Shown here piece by piece: positions 25,212-38,470 of a stretch of DNA of 64,000 nucleotides. A program made the position numbers and the translations under genes. How positions within the stretch are numbered: position 1 is the first letter of the stretch; every line of letters begins with the position of its first letter. The stretch comes from Mansonella perstans (taxonomy: Eukaryota > Nematoda > Chromadorea > Rhabditida > Onchocercidae), in contig JBAMDO010000073.1 of NCBI GenBank assembly GCA_037074765.1, forward strand, positions 181,168-245,167, given 5' to 3'. Below the pieces are notes generated by a model, which was given only the letters and a program-made list of their open reading frames with translations, ran no database searches and had not been told where the DNA came from.

Positions 25212-27324
25212 ATGAGTTACTTCTTTCGCATGATAATGGCAATTTTAAATGTAAGTCTTATCTGTTCATCTTTTTCTAAGTTAAATTGTATTCAATAAAA
25301 AATTCAAATCTGTTAGCAATAACAATTTGATGAGAAGATTGAAATGCTAAGTTTTATTTCAATTTTTACTGCATTGTACAAATGTTACTGTTATTGTTAT
25401 TGTTAACGAGAAGATAAGTAATTTTGGGTTGTTCTTAATGAAAGATTATCTCAAATAACTGACTACAGAAGTTATCGATAAGTTTACACTAGTAAATTGT
25501 TTTGAGGTTGAATTATTTATACTTTTGTGTTAAATTTTGGGAATAATTGCTATTTTTGATAAGCATTTGTTAATGCGTTTTCAAACTTTGCGGCAGATAA
25601 TGCGATTACATGTATTGTTATCATGTAATCGTTCAAGCTGATATTAATAAAGCAGGTCATAGCGTTTACTGATGAAGGTTCTGGGCATGAACCATTTGCG
25701 GCAGGTAATGCTTTAAAAAATTTAAATTCTGCGATCAGTTGTAATATAATTCATATATCAAAAAAGACTTCAAAAAGAGTTTTTTTGAAAATTTCTTTGG
25801 GAACTGCAAATATAATAGAAAAAAAATCAAATTTAAACTTAGTTTTTTAAGTTTCATTAGAATTTTCGGCTGCCATTTGTGGAAATGTCTTTGCAGTACT
25901 ATCTATTTCGCACATAATCCCTGGTTTGAACACTATTCGCAATTGTAAATAAAAAACTAGTAAAAATTTGTTATTGATTCAACAAACTATTCATGAGCAG
26001 TCAGTCGCTTTGCTTTTCTTGATGAATTTTAGCTATTTAGTTTAAATAGAGCTTATCTCTACTTTTTTAGCTGAGATAGGAGTATTTGTTATCAATATAT
26101 CGACTTAATTTTGGTTGAGCTGTAGAAAGGTTCAATACGAATCGAGAAAGAGAGGTTCTTAAACGTGTTACAATACTTTATTGAGGATGGATCGTGATTA
26201 TTAAATTCTTGGATTACTAAAACTTAAGTTTCATTTGATTTTTAAGTGTCGAAAATTTCTTGATGTACCAATATTCAGGATGTTGAGGTGGAAGTGGTGA
26301 TGACTGATGATGATGTGGTCTTAGAAGGTAATCTTGCTAACAGCTGTTGGACATCATGGTTTGCAGATGCTGTACTGTTGTTAAAAGTAAGTTTTTAGTG
26401 TTAGTATAAATGTCTTATTTAGCTATGGATTCTATTCAGTAATTGCTTTTATGTCTTTAGATTGTTGGCGTCATGGCCGAAAAAAGCAAAGATTTGAAAA
26501 CGATAACGGTTGCATCCAAAATTATAAATGGTAATTTGGTTGGGTTGAAAGAAGTTGTAGTTGAATAGAGAGAAAGGATAATATTACGATCTTATTTCTG
26601 TTAAAAAACATTTGACAGTTTTCATGATTAAATTACTGAAGAAATCTAGTATGACCTGACAGTTTTGAGTTTACTAACTACAACATCTAATCTTGTGTTT
26701 TAGAGCTTCATAGTAAGAATAATTTTAATGCTGATCATTTTCAGATATTATTGGCATAAATCTTTGTACATGTAGTTTACCTGGAAAAGATTCAGTGTTT
26801 GAACTGGAGGCTGACCGGATGGAATTCAGTTTTAGTATTCATGGTGAGCCTGATTTTAAAAGAAGTCGAAAGAGGACAACAAATGAAACTGCTATGGAAA
26901 AGACCTGAAAGTAGTCAGAAACTGAATCTTCAGGAAGGTAGTATAGCAAATGACTTTAAATTTGGAAAAATCTCAGTAGCATCTCAGTAGATTTAGGCTA
27001 AAAGTCTGAAAAATGCGTAGTTCTTCCAAGATGTGGTTTACCCAACTTCTGAAATTCCGCTTTTCGAGATGATCTGAGTGTGAGTTTGAAGATTTTAAAC
27101 TGGATGGATTTTACATTTTTCGTAGATTATTGCTATTCTACTGAGTACTTAAATAAATATTTAAAGTGAATTTCTTGCGTATACTGAAAGCTTTATGTTT
27201 GCAGGTGATAGATTCTTGTTTTGTTAATTTTGCAACGTCACAAATTCAACTTAAAATCTTATCTGATGGAATTTTTCATAGCTGCACAAGTTTTGCATTA
27301 ACTAATTTTATCATTTGCACTTAA
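25212..27324 (+). CDS. Candidate multi-exon gene, product unknown (5' part of the 25-30 kb block)
   Basis: Coding-like exons with good splice sites: 25212-25250 (MSYFFRMIMAILN, open further upstream through a poly-lysine tract), 25656-25704 (VIAFTDEGSGHEPFAA, phase 0 to 1), 26279-26386 (acidic, EVEVVMTDDDVVLEG, phase 0), 26461-26530 (phase 0 to 1) and 26745-26908. The last three join cleanly and end FKRSRKRTTNETAMEKT and a stop; a strong internal donor (CATG/gtgagc at about 26840) offers a second ending. A further open exon, 27205-27324, follows a gtttgcag acceptor. The junction between 25704 and 26279 has a phase conflict, so an exon is missing or one call is wrong. The acidic N-terminal and basic C-terminal composition suggests a nuclear protein, but no family is recognised. 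It may be the first half of the gene described at 28408-30164. Confidence 0.42.
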
Positions 27325-28407
27325 ATATACAAATAATTAGATAACTCAGCCCAGTTATTGAATTTAGTCGACGTAAATCTTGGCTTTATGGTTAAAAGTT
27401 CAATTTTTATGAGACATAAAATGAAAAACATTAAGGCCGATTTGTTTATCAAAACCTTCATATAAGGCTGGAGCCTTCAATTCAAGTTATTTGAAGATTC
27501 ATGATATAATTTGTTAAGCTGATAAAGATTATTGCCTTCAATGTTTCTAGCTTAATACATCATGAAATGGTCATGATGTCAGTATTACAATCTTACGATT
27601 ATTAGGCAATTTTTTACGATATTTAGGCACATATTGCTAAAGTTTCCTAATAACTATTTCAAATGAATGCAGAAATCGAACTTAGCCATCTTTTTGATTG
27701 TGATTTTGTTTCTTTTCTGACATGTGCTGTAATTTTACGAATGGAGTTATGATTTCACGAATTATGATTTTAAAATTATTATTTTACGATTAGTATGTAC
27801 AACTAATAGAAAACGATAGTTTAAAATGGGGTAATAGAAGCACTTGCATGACAAATGACATGTATAACTTCAAACCTTTCAACTATTGGAAATGAAATCA
27901 AATCAACAAAAATTAAGTAGCGGATTGGTAAAATTTTCCAAAAGTTTAGTTTTCTAGTCATTAATTTTAGGTAATTTTCTTTGTAAGTTGTTGCGTACTT
28001 GGAATATATAAGTGGTATTTTAAATAATATTATGTTTCAAAATACCATCCAAACACTTCTCAAAATAAAGTTTTAAAATTCATCCAATAGGAAATTTCCA
28101 ATTCATAGCATCAAAGATACAAGCATTGACTTTTTCGATGCCTGTGAGTTATAAGATCCTTGGCTGTATCTTTTGACTTTGTAAATGGGACAGAAGATCT
28201 CTATTTGTTTCTTTGTTTCAACAGAAATATATTAGATAAAATTTACAAACTTGTGAAGAAAGTTATGTCTTTGCAAGTATCAATTTGAAGCAATTTTATG
28301 TGGTATAAAGTAAAGGTCTATGATGTTTCAGAAGATGCAGCATGTCTAGAAACAGATAACGATTCATGAATCCATGGCTACACTGAATGATTTAAACGGT
28401 AGTTCAG

Positions 28408-30164
28408 GAAATGACGATTGAAGAAGTACTTTTAAAATTAGTGCTGATAGTAAGTTTTAATTGTTCAAAATAAGAGGAATGAAAGTATCATTTCATGCTC
28501 GAAAAATAAGAAGGCAAATTGCCACGTAATAATTGCAAATTATCACTTTTGTTTTTACTATCTTCTTTGTTATTTTTCACACTTTTGTAATCAAATGATT
28601 TTAACATTATGCCATTTCAATATATAATTCATTTTATATCATTCCACTGTAATATTGAAATGTTTAAATGAAGTAAAGCTTAGATATGATACACCATAAC
28701 TGTTTTTTTTTTACGAAATTTCACAAATATTTGAGGATAATGTTGGCGGACAGCTGGAGCTATGAGTTTTTAATTCTTCTCTTGATTGTTTCAAAATTTT
28801 CACCATTCAGTTTTGATAAAATGACTTTTAATTTTAATCATTAACTTTGATTTTAATTAATTAACCTTCCTTAAAAGATAGCAACAATTAAAAAGATAAA
28901 ATACAAGGCAGTTGATTGATATGTGTCACATGCGATCCTTTTAAAAAAAAAAAGCTAATTCATCATTATTTCATCGTTGTACAGCTATTCCTCTCTTCTT
29001 CACTTCACACTTCATTAAATGAGCAATGATTTTATTATCAGTCATTTATGCTTTCATTAATGATTATTTTCTGCTTTTCAGCTACATATTTTGATGTTCA
29101 ACTTTGCAGCTCATACATTTATCAAATCAGCAAAAATCTACCATGTATCATTGAAAAATGGAGAATTAGAGGCTGTTATGGTAAGCTAAACCAGGTTCTA
29201 GATCCATGGTTTGTCTCCTTTATTTGCAGTTATCTTAACTATAGGAAACCCTTTGATTTGATTTAAATGATATGAAACATTTAATATTTGGATGATGGCC
29301 GAGATACTAACAACATATACTTTCTATCAGCTATGATGCTAACTTTTTGAAAATAGTCATTTCAGTTCTCATGTATGCAAAATCTGGTTTTAAGCTGTAT
29401 GTTTCAGCATGATGTAGGAAGTTAGATTAAGAATTTCGAACAATTTGACATCAGAGAAGATGTTTTTTGTTTTTACATCTGACATCATATTGTGTTACCG
29501 AACTCTTCCAATATATTAGATTCCACTTTGCCCATTCTTGTTTTCGTTAAGTATTTTAGCGTTCGAAAAATGCTATAATAGTTTTTTTTTTGTATATGAA
29601 GAAGTTTTACCTTGAAACTTGGCGGTTTTTAGAGGTAATTTTGTCCTGAATTTATGTCGAACATTTCTTGCTTGTTTTCTAAAATAGAACTTCGTGGAAA
29701 CTTAAAAAATTATGGAAAATACCTGTATGACCTAATTGCATTTTTTTTTGGCAATTTGAAACTTTGATCATGTGTTCTTTGATGCAACTAATAACTAATA
29801 ATTGCAGATGGTTTCTCTAAATGCTACTGTAATAGCAATGTCATGTGATAATCTGAGTAAAGTAGAGTGGAAAAATAAAAAGGTAATTTCGGTTTCATCC
29901 TTACTTTTTTACTTGAGTTATAAGTATGATTTTATTGATAATTTATTTTGCTTGTTAACTTTGTCATTAAGATTATCCGAGTTCATAGGTAACGTTTAGA
30001 AGTTGCGTCTTTTGTTAATTTTTTTGGTTTGAATTATAATTTCCTGTTGTATTTTCTGTGTTTATTTTTTTTATCAGCTTAAAAATTATACTTATGGATC
30101 AACATTTATCAATAATAATTTAGCTATCCAATTTTATTTAATTTAGGAAGAAGTTGTAAATTGA
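28408..30164 (+). CDS. Terminal four exons of an unrecognised gene
   Basis: Four exons, all in phase 0, join cleanly: 28408-28449 (EMTIEEVLLKLVLI), 29082-29180 (LHILMFNFAAHTFIKSAKIY, then HVSLKNGELEAVM), 29808-29882 (MVSLNATVIAMSCDNLSKVE and on) and 30147-30164 (EEVVN, stop). Acceptors are cag or ttag and donors gtaagt, gtaagc and gtaatt. The alternation of short strand-like and helix-like stretches suggests a compact globular domain. It may continue the exons at 25.2-27.3 kb, in which case the whole protein would be roughly 250-300 residues. A distant likeness to sliding-clamp checkpoint proteins (RAD1/HUS1/RAD9) crossed my mind for this block but cannot be supported by any signature residue. 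Confidence 0.48.
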
Positions 30165-30925
30165 GTAAATTGCATTTCTGTATCATTCTGACTGTTTTCT
30201 TTCTTTTCTACATGCTGAAAAAGTGCAGTAGCTCAGCTGCACAAGTTAACTGTGCAAACATTGCTGCATTGGTACAAATACAAGCAGATGCTGGTGTAAT
30301 TGTTGTATCTATGTATGGTTACGAGCAAGTTTATCAAGCTGTTTATTCGTAATTAAAATTTGAAGTGAATAATTTATATTACGATTTCGTGGTACAGGCT
30401 TCTTGTCTAATAGTTATTGCTTCTCGTCACTGCTTCATTAGGACGTGAAAATTGGATTCATGTATATATTCAAAGTACTCAAGTATATATATATTATAAT
30501 TCTATTTCTCTAGTTTATTTATTTGCTATAATTAGAAATTTGATTTCATACTGGTATTATGCATTTAAATATTTTGAATTGCACAATATATGTTTTTTTA
30601 TTTTTGAACAATTAAGGATGTAAAATGTTAAATGAATTTCTAATTTAGCATATCCTTTTTTAAAAACCTTTCAATTTTTTCATTCATCATTACAAATATG
30701 TTTGCATTTATTCATTCATTTATTTATTGTAGTAATGGCGACAAAAGAAGAGATTTTCTTGACATGACAAAAATATTTCTTTGCAGGTAAAAAAGAGCAA
30801 AAAAAAAAAAAGAAAACAACCGAGTCGTGCATAAATTATCAACGTCTGGAATGGTGATATCAGACGAAATTTGTGATGAGAAATTCTTGCTCAAAATAAT
30901 CTCATTATGATACGATGAGGTCAAA

Positions 30926-31099
30926 ATGGATCAAGTATCAATTAATTTCGCTAAATGTGTTTTAGTTTCACCAAATAGGGATGTCCTTAAGTTTGCAGCA
31001 ATTATGGATATTTTAAATTTAAAGGACTTGCATTATGTGTTAGATTGCCAGTTGAGGCATGAATGTACAGATCATGAAGTTACAGAACATGAAGTATAG
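30926..31099 (+). CDS. Possible small ORF, 57 residues
   Basis: An ATG frame of 57 residues (starts MDQVSINFAKCVLVSPNRD, contains MDILNLKDLHYVLDCQLRHE) closes with TAG. A ttctttgcag acceptor lies about 140 bases upstream. Composition is more protein-like than nearby random frames, but there is no recognised domain and no second exon. It could be an isolated gene, an exon or chance. Confidence 0.28.
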   Translation: MDQVSINFAKCVLVSPNRDVLKFAAIMDILNLKDLHYVLDCQLRHECTDHEVTEHEV

Positions 31100-31531
31100 A
31101 TCAAATATTTATCAGTTGATAGGATTAATGAAATGTTAACTGATATCATAGCTGTAAATTAGTGATCGGGAATTTTTTTTTCAAGCTTTAGATATAAGTT
31201 CATAACATGTAACATGATTATTGCAAAAAATCAAAAGGATTTTGTCATTATTTAAATTTTTATTTGTGGAAAAATTGATATTTGAATTAAATAAATTTAA
31301 CCCTCTAATAAGTTATGCTATCAAAACTGAAGAGTAGTACTGTTCTAGTTGATAAATATGAAAATTAATAAGTGATATGCAAACTTCATTTCATTGATTT
31401 TTTTTTTTTTTATTTAAATTAGAACAATTCTTTTTTAACGATAAGAGAAGCATTTTAAAATATAAATTTTTAAAATAACGCGCTTATCTTTTTTGTCCTC
31501 TATGTTTTCCTAATTTTGTCAAAATTTTTAT

Positions 31532-31567
<36 letters not shown>

Positions 31568-32215
31568 ATCCATATACAGACATATAAACACATGTGTACA
31601 CACACAGACATATACACATATCGACAGCTGTTGATCTTTGTCTTTCATTTTTAAATTTAATTTTCTCTCTCATTTCCTTTAGAATTTGAGGATCTCTACT
31701 GATAGGATTATTTATGATTTATCATAGAGAGTAAAAGGATGGAAAAGGATACTGGCAGGAGGACATAATTTATTGGTCATTTTTGTTTTATTTCGCTCTT
31801 TTTGATATAAATTTCTTATTTTCTTAATCATATTTCATTTTATTATAATTAATTTTAAGTACTTTTACGATACTATGAAAAGTATTGAAATTTGAAAATT
31901 GAAATAAAAAAAAATGGACAAACGATACTTAGAATTTATAAAATAAAATTTATATTGATAAATTCATATTAGAAAAATCAGAAATATATCTTTATCTGTT
32001 TTTTGTTTTATTTATAAAATGAAACAGTGAAATTGTTTCCTATTTTCTCGCTTTTTAGTTTACACAAAATTTTCCGAAAAATTAAAAAAAAAACATTATG
32101 ATAAGGAATTTCGATTACTAGCTATTTCCTAACGTTACGTTACGTTACGTCGCCTATTACGTCGTTTACTCCCTTCTTCTCTTCTCTTTGCCAAATTTAA
32201 AAAAAAAAAAAAACT
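31100..32215. other. Intergenic, no gene seen
   Basis: AT-rich spacer before PSF1, containing a (CA)n microsatellite at 31536-31566 and a short acgtt repeat near 32131-32165. No credible coding frame. Confidence 0.6.
31536..31566. repeat. (CA)n microsatellite
   Basis: About 15 uninterrupted ac units, followed by a looser ca/ta-rich tail to about 31622. Confidence 0.95.
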
Positions 32216-32226
32216 TGAAATTTCAG
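32212..32226 (+). promoter_or_regulatory. Probable trans-splice (SL) acceptor for PSF1
   Basis: aacttgaaatttcag ends at 32226, 50 bases before the first ATG of the PSF1 gene. No coding exon is needed upstream because the first exon already starts the protein, so spliced-leader addition is the simplest reading. Confidence 0.5.
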
Positions 32227-32276
32227 AAATATACGTTAACAAACGACAACTAATCAGCAAGTTTCACTAATCACTC

Positions 32277-34619
32277 ATGAACCGTAACATCGAGTCGGTA
32301 ATTGATGATGCCGTTACACTAATCAGTTCATTAAATTCTTCGTCACCCGATTTCATTCCTCCATATAATGTTAGTTTGTCTTTCTTTCAATTAATTCAAA
32401 TTTTGCAAAAATTAGAAAAAGAATCGATTACAAAGTAAGCAACTAACAAGATTAGATGAGGTCATTACTTTCGGTGGTCAATTTCTAGAAGTGGTACTGT
32501 CCACCTTTAATAAAAGAAGCATTAAATAATATAAAAACTAACAAAGAACTAAAAAATTGATAAGAAAATTATCTGATAGAAAAACAAAATAAAACCATTG
32601 AAAAATAAAAAAATACAAAATTCGTAACTTCTCAAACATTGAATTATGATTTGTAGTGCTTGAAATAGCTCGTAGAAGTTGGAATATAAGATTTGAAAAT
32701 AACAAAAAATGTGATAGTAATATTAATGTGAAAATTTCAGGTTGATGCGATGAAAAAATGCATCACTAACATTAACAAACTGTACAAGAAAAATGCCGAT
32801 GATTTGTGAGCAATTATTTAATTAATTAATCTAACTTCAAATATATTTTGGTAATCTAAGCTAAAGTTTCTTCCAGTAGTTCACTGATATTATGCAAAGA
32901 GAAAAAAGGCGACAAAAGAGCTAATGTTAACATTTAATCGTAAATTGTAATAATTTTCATTTTCTTTTTCTCGCAGAAAGTAAAAAAAAAAGTGTTACTA
33001 GAAATATATATATATATATGTTTTTTATTTATCATCTTAGAACAAAGAAGACTTTTAGGATAATCTTAAAATCAGGTTCTATATCGGAAAAGAACAGAAA
33101 ACAGGAAGTAACAGTAATAGCACACGCTAGGCAAAGTTGTATTGAATATATTAAACGGTGTTGCTGTACGTATTTACATGAACGTATGTTGCGGATGAAG
33201 CATTTACGTTGGAAACATGGTGGACATATACCTGAAAAAATAAAGGTAACTTTTTTTGGGCTATTTTTATTTGTTTCAATTTTTTTAATTAAAATAAAGA
33301 AAAGCAATTCTTCTCGATGTTTCGTTTTGTAAGTCATCGGAAAAGTTACTTTAGTTATCGTTTGCTATGAAAGAAATTCGACGAAATTCAATTTCATCCA
33401 AATATTTTGAAAGCAGTAAAGTTTAGAGTTGCATAAATTATTCCGGAAATACCGTGTGATACTGAGACTGAAACTATTATTTCTAAATTATTCATCAAAT
33501 CTATGATAAATATCCCAATGAATTGGATTAAAGAATTCAAATTCATTTATAGAAGAAATAGTTCTCAAGTGGCATTCTAATGTCCTAACTTTTCTTATTC
33601 TCAATAATCCATCTATAGAATATTCGTCTTTTCTAAGGATTCTCTTTTTTTTTACGCGAAATAATCCATCTATAGAATATTCTCCTTTATCGAAGGATTT
33701 TTTTTTTTGACAATATCATAATATTACAATTAATTTAATTGTTAACTGTAAAATTATTTCAGTAATATTAAAGTTGATATTTTATCTTATATACTTTTTT
33801 TTTTTTTCTATTGCTGCAAAATTACCAATTTTCAGGAGAATCTGTGTGAAGCGGAACTGAAATGGTTACAGGAATATAACAATCTTCTCGCCGATTTTCA
33901 AAGTTCACTTGGTGAGAACGGAGTGAATTTATTGTTAAATATGAAACCGCCTCATAATTTATTTGTCAAGGTCAGCTTCTTTTAATATACCTTTTTTTTT
34001 TTTTTCCTCTTTGTATTGTCCTATTTTTGCACCTCACTTTATCTTGTCTTTTCTTCCTTTTTAAATTTCATTATCATAAATTTTCCTTTTTTGTATTTTT
34101 ATTATGATAAATTAAGTTAAAATTGAATTGAATAAAAAATTTAAAAATTATCAAGTTATAAATTATCATGAAATTCATCAGTTTATTTGTTTGTTTTTGT
34201 TTTTGTTCTTTTTTTTAGGTTCGAGCAAAACAAAATATTGGTTCTTTTGAATTAAGCGATGGAACGACAATTTCTTTTACTGAAAATGCATTGGTATAAT
34301 TTTTTTTTTTTTCAAAATTTCAGGTATTTTTTTTTTTTTGGAAAAATTGATTTTTTTGAAATTTTCTACCAAAATATTTTAAATTGATAAACATTTCACT
34401 TATATCTTAATCTGTAATTTTTAATATTGGATTATTAAGAAATATCCTAATGCTTTAGCACAAAGAAGCTGATTTTTTTTAAAAATTTAATTAAAAAAAA
34501 AATGAATAGATCGATTGATGGTTTTTTTTTTTTTATCATTTTGCTTTTTACAGCATTCGTTACCTGTAGCTGATTGTGAGATGTTGATTAGGCAAGGGGT
34601 GCTGGAGCTCGTTGAATAA
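32277..34619 (+). CDS. psf-1: DNA replication complex GINS subunit PSF1
   Basis: Six exons: 32277-32369 (gttagt donor), 32741-32805, 33041-33245, 33836-33970, 34219-34293 and 34554-34619, all in phase, giving 212 residues against 196 in human PSF1. Family hallmarks line up in order: a helical N-terminus, a central block with CIEYIKRCCCTYLHERMLRM and LRWKHGGHIPEKI, then LCEAELKWLQEYNNLLADF, NMKPPHNLFVKVRA, FELSDGTTISF and the conserved end CEMLIRQGVLELVE. GINS (PSF1, PSF2, PSF3, SLD5) joins CDC45 and the MCM2-7 ring to form the replicative helicase in the nucleus; the PSF1 C-terminal strand region helps chromatin association. The central exon is slightly extended by a Ser/Lys-rich insertion. 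An AATAAA overlaps the stop codon, so the 3' UTR may be extremely short. Identification is secure; the symbol follows nematode usage. Confidence 0.95.
33605..33705. repeat. Direct repeat in PSF1 intron
   Basis: aataatccatctatagaata and the following ttc.cttt tract occur twice, about 57 bases apart, in intron 3 of PSF1. Confidence 0.7.
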
Positions 34620-35433
34620 ATGATTCGATATTTTACTGTGATATTTGCGTGTTCATTGGTATGTATTGTATTATTGTTTGTTTATTTTTTTTTTTTGTTT
34701 TGCTTGTTTTCTTTTTGAAATATTATTTATGCAATATTTTTGATATTTTCATTAAAAGAATGCTAAAAATTTTATAAATGATAATTGATTGAATAAATAA
34801 ATTAATCATATCTGTGTCAATGATATAAATGATATAATATCAACATTGTTTTTCTCTTTTTTTTTTTTTTAATGAGAAATTTGACTATAAACTAGAAAAT
34901 GTTATCATGAAAAATGTCATTAATAGTTGCTAATTGATATACTATTAAAGATAATTTTTAGTAAATACTTATAAATGATGATTAGGAGAAAGAAGAAATA
35001 AAATTATCGATTCTAGCATATTGATCGGGATATTACGATCAATCTGGGATATTTCATTAACAAAAACGAATTGCTAATTCACAGGGAGAAATCTCGGGAT
35101 ATTTCATTAACAAAAGCAATTGGAAGAAATCATATTTCACATTTTAAAATAAAATTTTTTATTTGTATTTGTTAGAACAATTTGATACATGTGATATTTA
35201 ACATTTATATGATTCGTACAAATTGTACCAAACGTTTGCAATTATTTGACTGATGGCTAAACTTTATACGTCTTCCGTTTTTTTTCAAAATCCTTTTACA
35301 ATTAAATAGCGTGCATTTTTTTAAATTTCCAATTGAGGTGTTTCCCGCGCATCCTAACTTTTTGCAACAAAACTCAAAAGAGACGCGGGAAAATGTGCGG
35401 CGCCGTAAAGAGGGCAATAATGTGACAAGACAG

Positions 35434-35583
35434 GATGTATGTCTGTTTATGTCTGTCTGTCTGTATGTGTGTGTGTGTGTGTCTGTGTGTGTGTATGTTT
35501 GTGTGTGTGTCTGTGTGTGTGTGTCTGTGTGTGTGTCTATGTGTGTGTGTGTGTGTGTATCCATGTGTGTATCCATGTATGTT
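35434..35583. repeat. Imperfect (TG)n microsatellite
   Basis: About 150 bases of tgtgtg interrupted by tctg and tatg units. Long Val-Cys and Thr-His frames on both strands are artefacts of this tract. Confidence 0.95.
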
Positions 35584-36714
35584 TACGTGGCTATATGCTT
35601 TGCATTTGTATAATATCAGTGGGTGTGTACAACATACATACCTTGAGAACTTCCAAATATTTTGGCGCCAATCATTCACCCTGGCTAACTTTAAATGCCA
35701 TTGTGTGGACTCAGTAATCTATTTGCCTGGTCATGAATCGGCTCGCGCATTCCATCCGAAATAAAATAATCGGTTAGATTCGGGTTGGTTGATCATATAC
35801 CAATGGGTCAATTTTAGAGATATTGAATCATCAACTAATCATTCATTTATAATTGCTGCATGTGTAACTGTTTGGGTTAGACGTTTGTAAGGTAGCTTCG
35901 CGCTGCTCTTCAGTTCAACTTTGTTGACACTTCTTCAATAAATATCACTTCCTTTTCCTCTTTTTATTATTCATTTCTTTCCAATACCGCATTATGAGAT
36001 TCAGATTCCGGTAACTTCTAACAAATCTAGTGATTACTATTGATTGTGTATGTCGAATCCTTCGAATCTTAGCATTCTTTTAATACTTTTGGAGTTGCAA
36101 AAAATAAAAGAAGATTAATTTCGAAATTATGACCGAGAATCACAGGGATGATACAAAATAAGGAATCGAGTAATTTCAAATTTCAATTCTGCACTAGGGA
36201 TCGAATAATTTCAAATTTCAATTCTTCATTAGGCTAATTTTCAAAACTATTTAAAGTATATTGATATCTTTTAATTTTTCCTCTTCCCATACTTCTCCAT
36301 ATCATCTATTCTTATCCATTCATCCCGGTATTTCGCGACTCGCCATAGTTCAGTCCTCTATCGATGGATATAAAGCTTTTTTTTTTTGCTAATCTATTCC
36401 AATCAGTATTTTAAATCAGTTTTTTTTCATTGATACAATGAGCAATCTCATCCTCTCTCACTTGATTCACCCCCGCAAGATGTGTATATGTATGGTATGT
36501 ATGAGAGAAGGAAGATTGTCTATGGTGGAGGTCGAATGGTCTCTGTTTCGATACAACCGATAAAGGAGAGGCAAAGGATGAGAAGATAAGGGGGTACCGT
36601 TGTAGAAGGACAACGAGGGCGGTTTACCAAGTGCGGAGGGAAGGAAGGAAAAAAAAAAAAAAGAAACACCTCCATCTACACTACGCTATCATCGTAATCT
36701 ACTAACCCATCCTT

Positions 36715-36890
36715 ACTACCTCTACCAATACCCTTACTACCTCTATCAATACCCTTACTACCTCTATCAATACCCTTACTACCTCTTACCCATATCCTTA
36801 CAACCTCTATCAAACCCTTACTACCTCTACCACTTATTCGTACCTGTATACCTTTTCTTCTATCCTTTCTACATTACTCTTACTCCTTAC
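36715..36890. repeat. 21-bp minisatellite (C/T-rich)
   Basis: Units close to acccttactacctctatcaa recur about five times, first nearly perfect and then diverging toward 36890. Confidence 0.85.
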
Positions 36891-37021
36891 TACCTACCAC
36901 CATTCAACATCATCCTTTTTGTAAATGTACATCTGTTGGTGGGCATATCATTGTAATAATACTACTCATATATTGCATGTATGCATATTTCAAAGGGGAT
37001 ATTTTTGCACGGTTCATTTAG

Positions 37022-37222
37022 TATGTTGATAGATATTGGTAGCACAAATTTGATTTATTCATTTCAATAGATATTTATAGCACAAATTTGATCTATTTAT
37101 TTCGTTAGATATTGGTTGTACAAAATTTGATCTATTCATTTTTGATAGATATTAGTAGTACAAAATTTGATCTATTCATCTTTGATAAATATTTGGTAGC
37201 ACAAATTTAATCTATTCATTTC
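37022..37222. repeat. Approximately 40-bp minisatellite, 5 copies
   Basis: A unit containing gatagatattggtagcacaa and then atttgatctattcatttc repeats five times with 38-42 base spacing. Confidence 0.88.
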
Positions 37223-37464
37223 TTTTTGTTGTTGTAGATTGCAGCAGTAGGTTTGTTATGTTATGATTGTTACATTAATTATAATAGGCGTTAACAGTTC
37301 ATCCATTTTCTGAATTATTTTTTTTTTTTTAATTAGCAAAAAAAAATGAATACATTAGATTATTATTATAAGTAGCATATTTTGCTCATAATAAAAAGTG
37401 AAATTTCAATAATATATTACTGTTTGATAGTTAATATAGATAAGATTTCCAAATTTTTTTCCTT

Positions 37465-37660
37465 AGTTCTTTCCTGTTCTTGATTTAGTAGCTGATTCCT
37501 CAATCTACAGTTCTTTCTGATTCTTGGTTTGATAGCTGATTCTTCACTCTACAGCTCTTTTTCTGATTCTTGGTTTGATAGCTGATTCTTCACCCTACAG
37601 CTCTTTTCTGATTCTTGGTTTAATAGCTGATTCTTCACTCTATAGTTCTTTTTCTTTTGA
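37465..37660. repeat. Approximately 52-bp minisatellite, 3-4 copies
   Basis: The block ttcttggtttgatagctgat and then tcttcactctacagctcttt repeats with spacing of about 52 bases; the first copy is most diverged. Confidence 0.88.
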
Positions 37661-38470
37661 TTATTTCCTTTAAAAGTTTGGTACTCAGAAATATGCGTGA
37701 TATGCGACAAAGTATACATTTAGCGAAGTGTATCTTTCTGGTTATCTCTATGCATATACCATTTCCATTAGAGGTTAAAGGTTAAAGTATTATTTCTCAT
37801 CTTTTTTTTAACATATTTCTGTTTCTTCTTGAAGCTTTGACCTTAGCTAGAATTCAAATGATTTCATCCTAAAAGCTTTCAATCTCATTTGTAGTATTTG
37901 TAAGTTGCGGTGGAAAAGAAAATGGTGGACTGTTTCTCATATTGAAGAAGACCCGATTGATTTATAGACTCTCTTTTTCTTTTGAATGAATAGATAGTAG
38001 TGACCTTTAGTGCAACCCGTATGACGATGGCCTCTGTTTCTTCTTTTTAGGCGATAGATATATGTGACCTTAGGTCTTCTCTGTCTAATTGCAATGAAGG
38101 GAAAATTGCCAAAAAGAGAAATTTAAATTCGCAAGAATTTAAATTTTTCTATTATAAAATTTTATTCATTCTTTTAATATTGTAACATTTATTTTTTTTT
38201 TTTTGATTTGTTATTTTGATTGTAATGATTGTTTCCAATTTTATTTTCAAATTTTTTTTTAATTTTTTTTATTTCAAATTTCTTTTTCTCTCTTTTATTC
38301 TTCCTATTTCGTTTATTTTATGCCTCTGATTAAAATTAAAATAAAATGAAAATTTGTTGATTTTTTCTCAACAAATGATCCATGGATTTTTTTTTTTCCT
38401 TCCCATCATAATTTATACTTTTAGTATCCTAAAAATATTCTGTTCAATGATATTGATGATGCTGTTTGCT

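Larger units (their letters stand above)
34620..38470. other. Protein-poor region rich in minisatellites
   Basis: No coding exon could be supported between PSF1 and the microRNA hairpin. The region holds a direct repeat of gggatatttcattaacaaaa (about 35034 and 35096), a TG microsatellite and three diverged minisatellites listed separately. Short GC-richer stretches (35340-35410, 36550-36640) do not resolve into exons. Confidence 0.55.

Noticed and set aside
26799..26990. 63-codon plus-strand frame starting MNWRLTGWNSV
   Set aside because: It overlaps exon 26745-26908 in another frame, and the upstream exon phase selects the frame with FELEADRMEFSF.
35205..35764. Several His-Thr and Val-Cys open frames on both strands
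   Set aside because: Direct consequence of the TG microsatellite.
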